NCBI GenBank assembly: GCA_015062435.1 | Contig: SUUR01000017.1 | Span: 1 to 33,456, forward strand | Length of the DNA stretch: 33,456 nt | From: Alphaproteobacteria bacterium | Lineage (GTDB): Bacteria > Pseudomonadota > Alphaproteobacteria > RF32 > CAG-239 | Direction: 5' to 3' | Shown: positions 25,773 to 33,245 of the stretch, in pieces | Numbering within the stretch: the stretch's first letter is position 1 | Layout of the letters: every line of letters begins with the position of its first letter | Position numbers and translations under genes: made by a program | Notes under the pieces: generated by a model | The model's database searches: none | What the model saw: only the letters and a program-made list of their open reading frames with translations | Told to the model about the DNA's origin: nothing

Positions 25773-27475
25773 TAAAAATACTTCCTAATTTCAATATAAT
25801 TTTTAACTCCAAGATTCTGTAAAGTATTGGCAATATAGATATGCAAATCTTCCCACTTGGTATATTTTTCTATCCATTCTTTTGCAATTTTAGGTGAGCG
25901 TGAAAGTTGAACTTCAATAGTTTCTGTCAATAATCCGTTTATTGCTTCCGGCAGTTTATCAAAGTTTATATTTAACTTTCTGTCAGCGTTGAAACTTATA
26001 ACATTATGTTCTAATAAATAATTAAAATGTATCAAATCTCCTACACGATGTGACTCAATGGGTTTAGATTTTGATAAGCTACGCATAACAATCCATGTAG
26101 TATATATCTTTTTAAGCATTAATTCATCAATAACACCGCTTTTTACATACTCTGGCATCATGGCTATTGAAACCACATCAGCTTTATTCTCCTCAATAAT
26201 ATGACGATATGCACCTAGCGCATCTTTGTAATAACTGTTTGGACCTAAGGAATGCCCGTTTTCATGTCCGATAACAAAAATATGGTCGGCTTCATGACTG
26301 AAATATTGATGTAGTTCCGGTACAACCAGAGCTTCAAGCATTTTTTTATCTCTTTTATCATCATGGCTCATTCTTACTTGACGATGATATACATTTCGGC
26401 GTCCGCCTCCCATCTTGATTGATAATTTATCATCATTAGGAAGATTTTCTGCGGTGGTGATTCCTCCTCTGCATTGAGCAAAATCTCCACATAGTGCAAC
26501 TAAGTCTGCATCAACCATTGTTTGTTTAATAGCTTCTCCTTCTGCAATATTTTGCTGATATTTATCTGATAAAGGCATCTTATTTGCTAAAGTTTTCATT
26601 TGCTCCTTAAATGTCAGCAATAATTTTGTTCCTTGTGAATTGATAATTCCGACTCTGGCTCCGAGAGTATCTTTTGATATAGGCTCAATACCGGCTTCTG
26701 CAAGTAAGGTTTTAAGCTCATCATCTTCCAACACCGTTCCTGTCAATTCATCATCATAATTTTCTCTACTGATGGTAAACTCTAAAGGGGTATCTTGCAT
26801 CTGAGCCCAATGTTTATCTGCCAGCATATCCATATCTTCATTATTTTGGATTAAAGCCTGAGCTTGCCATGCGAGGAACTCATTAAACAGTGAATCTGTT
26901 GAATAGTGTCTTGCAAGTTCCAAATCATTAGCTATTTGAGAAAACTGCGGAGCAAAGTATTCTGTATAGTCTATTGCTTTTAATCCGCCTTTATCATCAT
27001 ATCTTACCATGGTGCGAGCGCTGAGTATTTTTTTTACTTCATTTGCTTGACCTGATTTTAGCATGCTTTTAATAATTTGGTGAAAATGCTCCTCCGTGAG
27101 ATCTTCCGGATAAAAATTTTTACCTTTAAGAAGATGGATTCCTTCAAAAATTTCAATAGGCTCCAAATCTATGCCATTATGTCCGCTTGCTCCATTAAAA
27201 CTGTTAAATAATCTTAATGCTTTTTGAGCATGCTGATTTTTAGGTGCTTCTTGTTCTAATTGTTGTTTTAGTTCCAAATTAAGCGGGTGGTCTTGTTCTA
27301 ATGATACATTGTTTATAGTCTTTGCTGCTCTTACTAAATACTGCAAAGCTTTTTTATCTCCATCAGATAAATTAACATAGCCGATAAAATTATCATCTAT
27401 TAGATTTATTTCTCTGAGATGATTAGAAAATATATCATCTAATTTATCTTCGGAAATTGCTATTTTATGTTTCAT
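25772..27475 (-). CDS. M49 (dipeptidyl-peptidase III)-like zinc metallopeptidase
   Basis: A 567-residue protein without signal peptide, probably cytosolic. A zinc-binding HENGH lies at residues 404-408 in IFVIGHENGHSLGPN, and 20 residues later EENKAD (428-433) matches the EEx(R/K)A(D/E) glutamate motif of family M49. Classical M49 enzymes carry a six-residue HELLGH motif; the five-residue HExxH form is known from some bacterial members. LGARVGIINSQGT near 271-283 and a basic GGGRRNVYHRQVR near 356-368 also stand out. M49 enzymes release dipeptides from short peptides; the assignment rests on these motifs and the length, and a non-peptidase hydrolase remains possible. One-base TAATG overlaps tie it to both neighbours. 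Confidence 0.75.
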   Translation of the reverse strand: MKHKIAISEDKLDDIFSNHLREINLIDDNFIGYVNLSDGDKKALQYLVRAAKTINNVSLEQDHPLNLELKQQLEQEAPKNQHAQKALRLFNSFNGASGHNGIDLEPIEIFEGIHLLKGKNFYPEDLTEEHFHQIIKSMLKSGQANEVKKILSARTMVRYDDKGGLKAIDYTEYFAPQFSQIANDLELARHYSTDSLFNEFLAWQAQALIQNNEDMDMLADKHWAQMQDTPLEFTISRENYDDELTGTVLEDDELKTLLAEAGIEPISKDTLGARVGIINSQGTKLLLTFKEQMKTLANKMPLSDKYQQNIAEGEAIKQTMVDADLVALCGDFAQCRGGITTAENLPNDDKLSIKMGGGRRNVYHRQVRMSHDDKRDKKMLEALVVPELHQYFSHEADHIFVIGHENGHSLGPNSYYKDALGAYRHIIEENKADVVSIAMMPEYVKSGVIDELMLKKIYTTWIVMRSLSKSKPIESHRVGDLIHFNYLLEHNVISFNADRKLNINFDKLPEAINGLLTETIEVQLSRSPKIAKEWIEKYTKWEDLHIYIANTLQNLGVKNYIEIRKYF

Positions 27476-29028
27476 TATTCATTTACCTCCACAGTTCTAA
27501 ATCTAAAAATTTTAATATTATCAGACCAATATGACGGGCTAAGTCCGGCTTTGATTTTTAATGTTGTTAAAAACTCTTTACTATCAGTTATCTCGTTCCA
27601 CACAGATGGAAGCAAAACTCCTTGTCTGTCACCATCTCTGATAACTAATCCGTCTTTTCCTTTAACTATTTTATTTAACAAGTCTTCTTCACTTTTAAAG
27701 CTGATTCGCTCATAGCCGCTTAATAAAGATACCGTAAACCTGATATTGGCAAGTTCATTTTGTTGTAAAGGTGAAAATCTTTCATCAGCCATTGCCGCAG
27801 AATATGTATTATCCGCAATATCGGTTGCAATTGCTTGAGATGGTAAAAGAGAACCTATACAACCTCTCAATTTATTGTCAATTTTTAGTGTCACAAAAGA
27901 TGCACCTTTATCAAATAAAGAATTAGGATATTCATCTCTGGTTGGAATATAATGCTTATGCTCAACAGCCAAAGAAAGTGATTTAGTAACAATATCCGTA
28001 ATATGCTTCATGTTGTGGCGAGCAAAATTTGTTAAATTTTCGACTTCTTGTTCCAGTGGAGATAATTGTTTATCCAGTTCCGGTTCGCCGGCATATATCC
28101 ACGAAGCATATCCGACAACGCTGTCTGTTACTCCGGAAACCTCCCCTGAATTTGATATATCCAACAGTTTAGGTTTCAGAGAATGAGTTTTGGCCAGATA
28201 CATTGCGGTATTGATTCCTGTTGCACCGCAAGATTGATGATTTTTTAGATTTTCACCTGAATTTACCATATCTATGGTTTGAGCATCTTGTTTAACAGCC
28301 TCATTCAGATCAAGATAATGAGATAAATCTGCCGATATTATAAGTAAAGTATCATCTTTCTTCAAAAGTGGACTAAGAGCTTTTGCAATAGTATCGGAAT
28401 TTATATTGCCATATAGCATTGGTACAATCGTAAAATCAGATAAAGTTTTTTGCAAAAATGGTAGCTGAACTTCTATTGCATGTTCGTCTTTATGAGCAAA
28501 ATTATTAAATGTAAATCCTTTTTGTTGTGAAAAATATTCAGTCAGTTCTTTATCTGTACTGACACGTCCTAACGGTGTGCGAAATCCTCCGGCACTTGAT
28601 AAAGCAACACCTTTTATATTAACTCGATGTGACGGACCTAATATTATAATTTTTTTTATTTTACCGGAAAAAGGTATCAACTGCTGATAGGCTTTGGCTG
28701 CAACTTCTGCTGAATACATGTACCCTGCATGAGGAACTATCATAATTTGAGGCCGGTAACTGATTGGTGAAATTACGGTCTTAAGATAACCGTCAACATC
28801 TGTTTCCAATTGATAGGCATCTGCCGGATAAAACAGGCCGGATACAGCCGCTTCTCTGGTAGGGGTTATATCTTCATCTCGCAAAGAGTAATCTTTAATA
28901 AGATTTGAATTTGATGAAATATAATCTTTTATAAAATAAAAATTAAGCAAAATAATTGTAATTGCAACAATAAAAAGTAAGATATATTTTGGCAGATTAC
29001 GTTTATCAAATTCAAAATTTTCAGACAT
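27475..29028 (-). CDS. Membrane-anchored Memo-AMMECR1 fusion protein
   Basis: A 517-residue fusion of the two proteins known separately as AmmeMemoRadiSam system B and A. A transmembrane segment (about 14-33) anchors it. The Memo-like domain (about 55-315) keeps the metal-site residues of that family: His100 in IVPHAGYMYS, His183 in KDEHAIEVQLPFL and Cys267 in SCGATGI, plus GPSHR and SADLSHY. The AMMECR1 domain (about 335-515) has KLRGCIGSL near 386-394 and DERFSPL. Memo proteins resemble extradiol dioxygenases and bind metal; the bacterial role is unknown. The third partner, a radical-SAM protein, is not in this window. AAAGGG precedes the ATG. It is coupled by TAATG to the M49-like gene. 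Confidence 0.9.
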   Translation of the reverse strand: MSENFEFDKRNLPKYILLFIVAITIILLNFYFIKDYISSNSNLIKDYSLRDEDITPTREAAVSGLFYPADAYQLETDVDGYLKTVISPISYRPQIMIVPHAGYMYSAEVAAKAYQQLIPFSGKIKKIIILGPSHRVNIKGVALSSAGGFRTPLGRVSTDKELTEYFSQQKGFTFNNFAHKDEHAIEVQLPFLQKTLSDFTIVPMLYGNINSDTIAKALSPLLKKDDTLLIISADLSHYLDLNEAVKQDAQTIDMVNSGENLKNHQSCGATGINTAMYLAKTHSLKPKLLDISNSGEVSGVTDSVVGYASWIYAGEPELDKQLSPLEQEVENLTNFARHNMKHITDIVTKSLSLAVEHKHYIPTRDEYPNSLFDKGASFVTLKIDNKLRGCIGSLLPSQAIATDIADNTYSAAMADERFSPLQQNELANIRFTVSLLSGYERISFKSEEDLLNKIVKGKDGLVIRDGDRQGVLLPSVWNEITDSKEFLTTLKIKAGLSPSYWSDNIKIFRFRTVEVNE

Positions 29029-29057
29029 ACTATCCCTTTCTTATCTATACAGAACGT

Positions 29058-29720
29058 TTATTTTTGCAAAGCATCATATAATGATGAAAAGTCCTGAAAA
29101 TATAATACTGATGAGGTTTTATCAACATCATCGGTAAACAGGTTTTTATTAATCATTATCGGTAAGGCTCCCGCAGACAATGCACAATCACCATCTTGAT
29201 TGCTATCTCCGATCATCCAAACATTTTGTTGATTAATTTCAGTTGGCGTCAATAATCCTCTTAATGTATAAAAAATATGTTCCGGATAAGGTTTATCTTT
29301 GGGAGCTTCATGTCCGCAAACTATTCTTGAAAAAATATCGGGGTTATAAAGTAAAGGAAGTTCTATTTCTAACAATCTTCGGTCTTTATTGGTCATAATC
29401 ATAACTTCAACACCGATTTCCTTCAAAATATTTATGACTTCCGAAGCGTAAGGGAATGCTTTTACGTATTGAGGAGATATTCTTTTGTAAATTCTAACAT
29501 ATTCTTCATATGCTTCAGTACTTTGAGAGCCAAAAAAATTAACAAAATTATCCCATAATGAAAGTCTGGGATTGCGTAATTTTCTGACATCTTCCCAACT
29601 CCCGAGATTATATTCTTTTAGAACATTGTTCATAGCTTCGATAACAACATTTCTATTGTCAGACAATGTTCCATCCCAATCAAACAATGCATACAAAAGT
29701 TTATTTTTTGATAACAACAT
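29058..29720 (-). CDS. HAD-superfamily hydrolase, phosphoglycolate-phosphatase-like
   Basis: A 220-residue haloacid-dehalogenase-type phosphatase. Motif I is FDWDGTLSDN (Asp nucleophile near residue 14), motif II is the Thr in MIMTNKD near 108, motif III is the Lys in APKDKPYPE and motif IV is WMIGDSNQDGDCA near 175. The helical cap lies between motifs I and II. Overall it resembles Gph-type enzymes that clear phosphoglycolate or related phosphates; the substrate cannot be read. It starts the minus-strand run that continues after 29 nt with the Memo-AMMECR1 gene. Only GGAT is seen as a ribosome site. Confidence 0.88.
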   Translation of the reverse strand: MLLSKNKLLYALFDWDGTLSDNRNVVIEAMNNVLKEYNLGSWEDVRKLRNPRLSLWDNFVNFFGSQSTEAYEEYVRIYKRISPQYVKAFPYASEVINILKEIGVEVMIMTNKDRRLLEIELPLLYNPDIFSRIVCGHEAPKDKPYPEHIFYTLRGLLTPTEINQQNVWMIGDSNQDGDCALSAGALPIMINKNLFTDDVDKTSSVLYFQDFSSLYDALQK

Positions 29721-29757
29721 GATTATATCCGTTTTTGGAGGTTTATAGCATTGTAAT

Positions 29758-29785
29758 ATTATAGTAATATTAATATATCTGGCAA
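29758..29785 (-). promoter_or_regulatory. Promoter of the HAD / Memo-AMMECR1 / M49 / sdaA run
   Basis: On the minus strand TTGCCA (29785-29780), 16 nt, perfect TATAAT (29763-29758). The predicted start near 29751 leaves a 30-nt leader before the HAD gene. It lies back to back with the promoter of the structured RNA at 29819. Confidence 0.6.
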
Positions 29786-29818
29786 GAATGTTTTAATATC
29801 TATTAAACGAATTAATGC

Positions 29819-29847
29819 TTGAAATTATAAAATTGTTGATATAGCAT
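29819..29847 (+). promoter_or_regulatory. Promoter of the structured RNA
   Basis: TTGAAA (29819-29824), 17 nt, TAGCAT (29842-29847); transcription would begin near 29853-29856, at the first base-paired element of the RNA. Confidence 0.45.
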
Positions 29848-29852
29848 ATCAA

Positions 29853-30070
29853 CTAGTCAGTAATGGCTAGGGAATGTGAAGGTTCCTATAAATTTATCAG
29901 CGGCGGTGTTGATACCGCCTAAAGCTTATCAACACCGTTCCTCTATAAAAAGGAGCGGCCAAGGTCAAAATAAATAATGGTGGCCGGAGCAAGTCCGTTG
30001 ATAAAATAAACGGGCGGTTATTGCTGGTAATGACTTCCTTCACAAAGCCCGGCCATCACCTCTTTTTTTT
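29853..30070 (+). ncRNA. Unassigned structured RNA with its own promoter and terminator
   Basis: This gene-free stretch between the HAD and serS genes looks like a roughly 220-nt RNA gene. TGTGAAGG (29875-29882) pairs with CCTTCACA (30037-30044), closing the molecule. Inside, GGCGGT...ACCGCC (29902-29907/29914-29919) and the longer CGGTGTTGATA...TATCAACACCG (29904-29914/29927-29937) are mutually exclusive hairpins. CCGTT...AACGG forms another. GGCCGG (29982-29987) pairs with CCGGCC (30049-30054) just before a run of nine T, making the terminator. The G+C of the paired blocks is well above the surroundings. I compared it by eye with tmRNA, RNase P RNA, SRP RNA, 6S RNA and the cobalamin riboswitch and found none of their hallmark sequences. 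Confidence 0.6.
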
Positions 30071-30138
30071 TATATCTCCCTTTATATTAGCATTTATTGA
30101 TATTGTTTGCAATCTTTTTTGCTCACTAACATAAAATA

Positions 30139-30169
30139 ACACCCTAAAGTTGTTGCAACTTTAGGGTGT
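30139..30169 (-). terminator. Terminator of serS
   Basis: Arms ACACCCTAAAGTTG (30139-30152) and CAACTTTAGGGTGT (30156-30169) form a perfect 14-bp stem with a 3-nt loop, 20 nt after the serS stop. On the minus strand it is followed by TATTTTATG, a modest T tract. Confidence 0.75.
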
Positions 30170-30189
30170 GGGGGTTTATTAATGCCAAA

Positions 30190-31464
30190 TTATTTTCCGA
30201 TTTTACTCTTTCCTCCCATATAAGGTTGTAACTTAATCGGAATATTAACGCTACCATCTGCGTTTTGATGATTTTCAATAAATGGTACCAATGCTCTTGG
30301 GGTTGCTATACCGGTATTATTTAAGGTGTGAACATAGCGAACTTTTCCCTCTGCATTATCACGATAACGCAAATTTGTTCGACGAGCCTGCCAATCGGTA
30401 ATATTGGAACAAGAATGAGTTTCTCTATAACAATTTTGGCTGGGTACCCATGCTTCTAAGTCATATTGACGATATTTGGGAGCCCCCATATCACCGGTAC
30501 AAATATCCAATACCTGATATGGTAATTCCAAATCTTGCAAAACTTCTTCTGAAATTGCCAATAATTTCTGATGCCATTTTTCACTTTCAGCAAGATCATT
30601 TTTACAAATAACAAATTGTTCTGTTTTCATAAACTGGTGTACTCTCACTAAACCTCTGGTATCTTTTCCGGCAGCACCGGCTTCTCTACGAAAACATGGA
30701 GAAAATCCGGCATATAGAATCGGCAATTGATTTTCTTGAAGTATTTCATCAGCATGAAGAGAGTTTAAAATCAATTCTGCTGTACCTGAGAGATAAATAT
30801 CATCTGCTTGCATATAATATATTTCGTCACGAGAAAAGGGTAAATAACCTTGTCCGTACAAAGGTTTTTCTTTGGAAATTGACGGAACAGTAACAACACA
30901 AAAACCATGTTGGCGCAATTTATCCAATACAAACATATGCATAGCCAACTCTAACTGTGCTAAATCATTTTTGATTGCATAAGTTCTTGATCCGGATACT
31001 TTAGCAATACGTTCCATTTCAGCCCAATCGTTCAATTCCATTAATTCTATATGATCTCTTGGAGTAAAATCAAATTTACGAGGTTCGCCAACTTTACGTA
31101 TAACAATATTACCGCTTTCATCTTCAGCAACCGGACATTCATCACTTGGGTAGTTAGGAATTTTAAGCATTTGAAGTTCAAAATCAGCTTCTATTTGAGA
31201 AAGTTGTTCTTGCTGTCTTTTAAATTCTTCGCCGATTTCCTTACTTTTGGCAATAATTGCCGGACGTTCTTCTGCAGAAGCTGATTTTATTGAATTACTG
31301 AGCTTATTTTTTTCCTCTGCAAGCGTTTGTGATGAAGTTTTTAACTTGTTCATTTCCAAATATGTAACAATAAGATTGTCAATATTTTCAGGAGCAAAAC
31401 CTTTTTTAGCTAGTGCATCTTTAGTCCATTGAGGATTCTCAACAATAAATTTTATATCCGGCAT
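30190..31464 (-). CDS. serS: Seryl-tRNA synthetase
   Basis: A 424-residue class II synthetase charging tRNA-Ser. The N-terminal antiparallel coiled coil (about 30-100) binds the tRNA long variable arm. Class II motif 2 is seen in FSPCFRREAGAAGKDTRGLV followed by RVHQF near residue 255-280, THSCSNITDWQARR near 345-360, and motif 3 in the NNTGIATPRALVPFIENHQ region near 385. TAAGGA precedes the ATG and a promoter lies at 31506-31534. It appears to be a single-gene transcript ending at the 30139 hairpin. Confidence 0.96.
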   Translation of the reverse strand: MPDIKFIVENPQWTKDALAKKGFAPENIDNLIVTYLEMNKLKTSSQTLAEEKNKLSNSIKSASAEERPAIIAKSKEIGEEFKRQQEQLSQIEADFELQMLKIPNYPSDECPVAEDESGNIVIRKVGEPRKFDFTPRDHIELMELNDWAEMERIAKVSGSRTYAIKNDLAQLELAMHMFVLDKLRQHGFCVVTVPSISKEKPLYGQGYLPFSRDEIYYMQADDIYLSGTAELILNSLHADEILQENQLPILYAGFSPCFRREAGAAGKDTRGLVRVHQFMKTEQFVICKNDLAESEKWHQKLLAISEEVLQDLELPYQVLDICTGDMGAPKYRQYDLEAWVPSQNCYRETHSCSNITDWQARRTNLRYRDNAEGKVRYVHTLNNTGIATPRALVPFIENHQNADGSVNIPIKLQPYMGGKSKIGK

Positions 31465-31505
31465 TTATTTTTCCTTAAAAAAACAATTGATTTAAGCTGA
31501 GGGTT

Positions 31506-31534
31506 AGAGTATCTGTTATTGTAATTAAATTCAA
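31506..31534 (-). promoter_or_regulatory. Possible promoter of serS
   Basis: On the minus strand TTGAAT (31534-31529), 17 nt, TACTCT (31511-31506); predicted leader about 35 nt. The -10 is weak, so this is a tentative call. Confidence 0.35.
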
Positions 31535-31615
31535 CATAAAATTAAAAAAATATTCACTAAAATACAGCTTTTGCAAGATAAGGTATTATATTTAACTCTA
31601 TGAAGCGGAGTAACG

Positions 31616-32215
31616 ATGAAAAAATATTTGATATTAACTTTTGTGATTGTAATTTTAGGGGTGTTTGGCACCAGAATTTGGCTTGGTTCCAATGCTACTA
31701 TATACAATACATCTACTGCAATTCAGGAACTTGCAAAATGGGTAGAAAATCCCGATGAAACAATTATTGAAATCATTGATGATGAATTGTACATTCAAGA
31801 AGCAATCGGATCAACTGGCTCAACATTAAAATATCCTTTGGAGTTAAAAGGTAATTTCAGATTAACCTTTCAATTGCTAAGCCTTACTCAAAAGTCATCA
31901 CTAAAGTTTATATTACAAAAAGATAATAACAAATATGAAGTTGAAATTGGTATAACTCCGCAAACAAGTAGTGTTAAGTTATCAAAAAATTCGTTATCAT
32001 TAATTGAAAAAAACGGAATAGTTATACAGCCCAATAAGTATTATACCGTTTCTTTGGAAAACAATAATAATGAGCTAAGTTTCTATATAAATGAAACAGA
32101 TATACTTAAAATGAATATTTCAGCACAAGCATTTGAATTGAAAATATCAATGCATGGTTTACCAAGCAGTCCGGCAGCATTCAAAATCAGAGATTTTGAA
32201 GTTTGTGTATTTTAA
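31616..32215 (+). CDS. Membrane-anchored or secreted beta-rich protein of unknown function
   Basis: A 199-residue protein. Residues 5-20 are hydrophobic with no clear cleavage site, so it is probably anchored in the inner membrane facing the periplasm; cleavage cannot be excluded. The remainder is a series of beta strands: YPLELKGNFRLTFQLLSL, SSLKFILQKDNNKYEVEIGI, IQPNKYYTVSLENNNNELSFYINE. This ordering, with 'kYYTVSLENNNNELSFYINE', resembles concanavalin-A-like lectin or DUF1080-type beta-sandwiches; the family is not certain. GGAG lies 5 nt before the ATG. Its stop overlaps the stop of the convergent Cys-rich gene by 4 nt, with no terminator between them. Confidence 0.75.
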   Translation: MKKYLILTFVIVILGVFGTRIWLGSNATIYNTSTAIQELAKWVENPDETIIEIIDDELYIQEAIGSTGSTLKYPLELKGNFRLTFQLLSLTQKSSLKFILQKDNNKYEVEIGITPQTSSVKLSKNSLSLIEKNGIVIQPNKYYTVSLENNNNELSFYINETDILKMNISAQAFELKISMHGLPSSPAAFKIRDFEVCVF

Positions 32216-32934
32216 CATATCCCTTCACATTCGCAACATGTATCATAATCAGGACAATTTGTGTCTGCACAAATATAACAATAAAGCGGATCTGTATTAG
32301 CTTGGTGTTCACTTGGCCAACAACTACAATAAGAGCCGTATTCATAGTAACCTGATTCACAACCTTTAAAATAATATTGAGTTTTTCCGCCACAAGTCTT
32401 GGAAGTGCAAGAACCGTTTGTTGGACATTTGGTTAAAGTATAACTACCCCAACTACAAGCCGTACAAGTATTTCCACTCTTAGTATAACCTGACTTACAA
32501 CTATTAAGCTTATATTTAGTAGTACCTCCACACGAATAATTAGAACAGTTACCACCGGTAGGGCAAGAAACTAACGGATAGCTTGAGAAATCACAGGCTA
32601 CACAAGTTGTATTATCGGTGTCAATTTCATAATTATTTGTGCAACTGTCTAATTTATATTGAGTTGTTTCTCCACATTCAAAATCTGTACAATTACCTCC
32701 GGTAGGACATTCGGTTAAGGGATATTCGCTAAAGTCACAGCTTTCACCAACTTCCGGACAATAGAACAGAGTAGTATCAAACGGACAGCTAATAGCTTTT
32801 TTACCCACACAATCAGTTGCAGATTTGGTATATCCCATATCTGCACAAGACGGACGAACCATACAACTGTCTTGAGCTAAAGATGATGATGCTGATAAAA
32901 GTAGTATTGATAGGCTTATAACATATTTGTTCAT
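32212..32934 (-). CDS. Secreted Cys-rich repeat protein (RPSC/MGYTK family)
   Basis: A 240-residue secreted protein with about 31 cysteines. The signal peptide ends SSLA-QD near residue 19. Residues 21-58 carry the family module DSCMVRPSC..MGYTKSATDC...CPFD...FYC. Three tandem repeats of about 46 residues follow (about 65-205), each of the form C-(D/S)(F/W)-x-SY-x-L-x2-C-PTGGNC-x4-C-GGTT-x-Y-x4-SC-x-GY-x-C, and a Cys-dense tail ends CCECEGIC. AAAGGAG lies 7 nt before ATG 32934; a longer frame to 33054 runs through the leader hairpins and is rejected. Expression is likely controlled by the boxed promoter at 33159-33210 and by the leader repeat. Disulfide-bonded surface or periplasmic function is inferred. 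Confidence 0.82.
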   Translation of the reverse strand: MNKYVISLSILLLSASSSLAQDSCMVRPSCADMGYTKSATDCVGKKAISCPFDTTLFYCPEVGESCDFSEYPLTECPTGGNCTDFECGETTQYKLDSCTNNYEIDTDNTTCVACDFSSYPLVSCPTGGNCSNYSCGGTTKYKLNSCKSGYTKSGNTCTACSWGSYTLTKCPTNGSCTSKTCGGKTQYYFKGCESGYYEYGSYCSCWPSEHQANTDPLYCYICADTNCPDYDTCCECEGIC

Positions 32935-33118
32935 CTCATGGCTCCTTTGTTTTTCTCTGTCATATTCCGACTTGATCGGAATATCTCTCTTAAATTTCAT
33001 GAGATTGTCCGAACAAGTCGGACAATGACAGTTAGTGATGTCAGACAATGACATTTACAGAGATGCTGTTTAAGATGTTTAACAAGTATAGAATTTGGAT
33101 AAAATATAAGGATATATG
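32935..33118 (-). repeat. Leader repeat, copy 2, upstream of the 32934 Cys-rich gene
   Basis: Minus-strand copy of the 23301-23507 leader. In transcript order: one 23-nt unit (33053-33031), a partial unit (33030-33017), hairpin 1 with arms at 33026-33018 and 33012-33004, hairpin 2 with arms at 32984-32976 and 32970-32962, then AAAGGAG and the start codon. Both hairpins have 9-bp arms and 5-nt loops. It has one tandem unit fewer than copy 1. Confidence 0.82.
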
Positions 33119-33149
33119 CTTGTAAGGTTACAAAGCTTAAACAGCATCT
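33061..33149 (-). promoter_or_regulatory. 5' leader stem enclosing about 60 nt
   Basis: Perfect 14-bp arms CTTAAACAGCATCT (33136-33149 as read on plus) and AGATGCTGTTTAAG (33061-33074), 61 nt apart. In the minus-strand transcript the first arm begins within a few bases of the predicted start (about 33152). Such a placement suits an RNA structure protecting or regulating the 5' end. Confidence 0.6.
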
Positions 33150-33158
33150 GTAACTTCA

Positions 33159-33210
33159 AATATATAAAATATTTCACAATTAGTCAATCAATAATTAAAA
33201 TAAGTGGACG
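33159..33210 (-). promoter_or_regulatory. CGTCCACT-box promoter of the 32934 Cys-rich gene
   Basis: On the minus strand: box CGTCCACT (33210-33203), 15 nt, -35 TTGACT (33187-33182), 17 nt, -10 TATATT (33164-33159). Predicted start near 33152. Confidence 0.68.
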
Positions 33211-33245
33211 AATTTTCAAATCATTATAAAACCTAATTCGTCCAC
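33204..33245. repeat. Inverted repeat shared by the two divergent promoters
   Basis: Arms GTGGACGAATT (33204-33214) and AATTCGTCCAC (33235-33245), 11 bp, 20 nt apart. Each arm is the box of one of the two divergent promoters. It lies upstream of both predicted starts, so it is a DNA site rather than a transcript structure. Confidence 0.75.

Noticed and set aside
29853..30070. tmRNA, RNase P RNA, SRP RNA, 6S RNA or cobalamin riboswitch
   Set aside because: I found no tRNA-like T arm with CCA or tag frame, no GAGGAAAGTCC-type core, no SRP GGAAG..AGCAGCC core and no B12 box. A covariance search could still overturn this.
32935..33054. Longer N-terminus for the 32934 Cys-rich protein
   Set aside because: The extra codons run through the leader hairpins and tandem units. 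The signal peptide begins at 32934 with AAAGGAG placed correctly before it.
23301..33118. Composite transposon or insertion sequence bounded by inverted repeats
   Set aside because: No transposase lies inside, the enclosed genes are ordinary chromosomal genes, and the repeats are gene leaders plus coding starts with no target duplication visible.
33204..33245. Terminator from the 11-bp inverted repeat
   Set aside because: No T run follows on either side, the loop is 20 nt and the arms are upstream promoter boxes of both divergent promoters.
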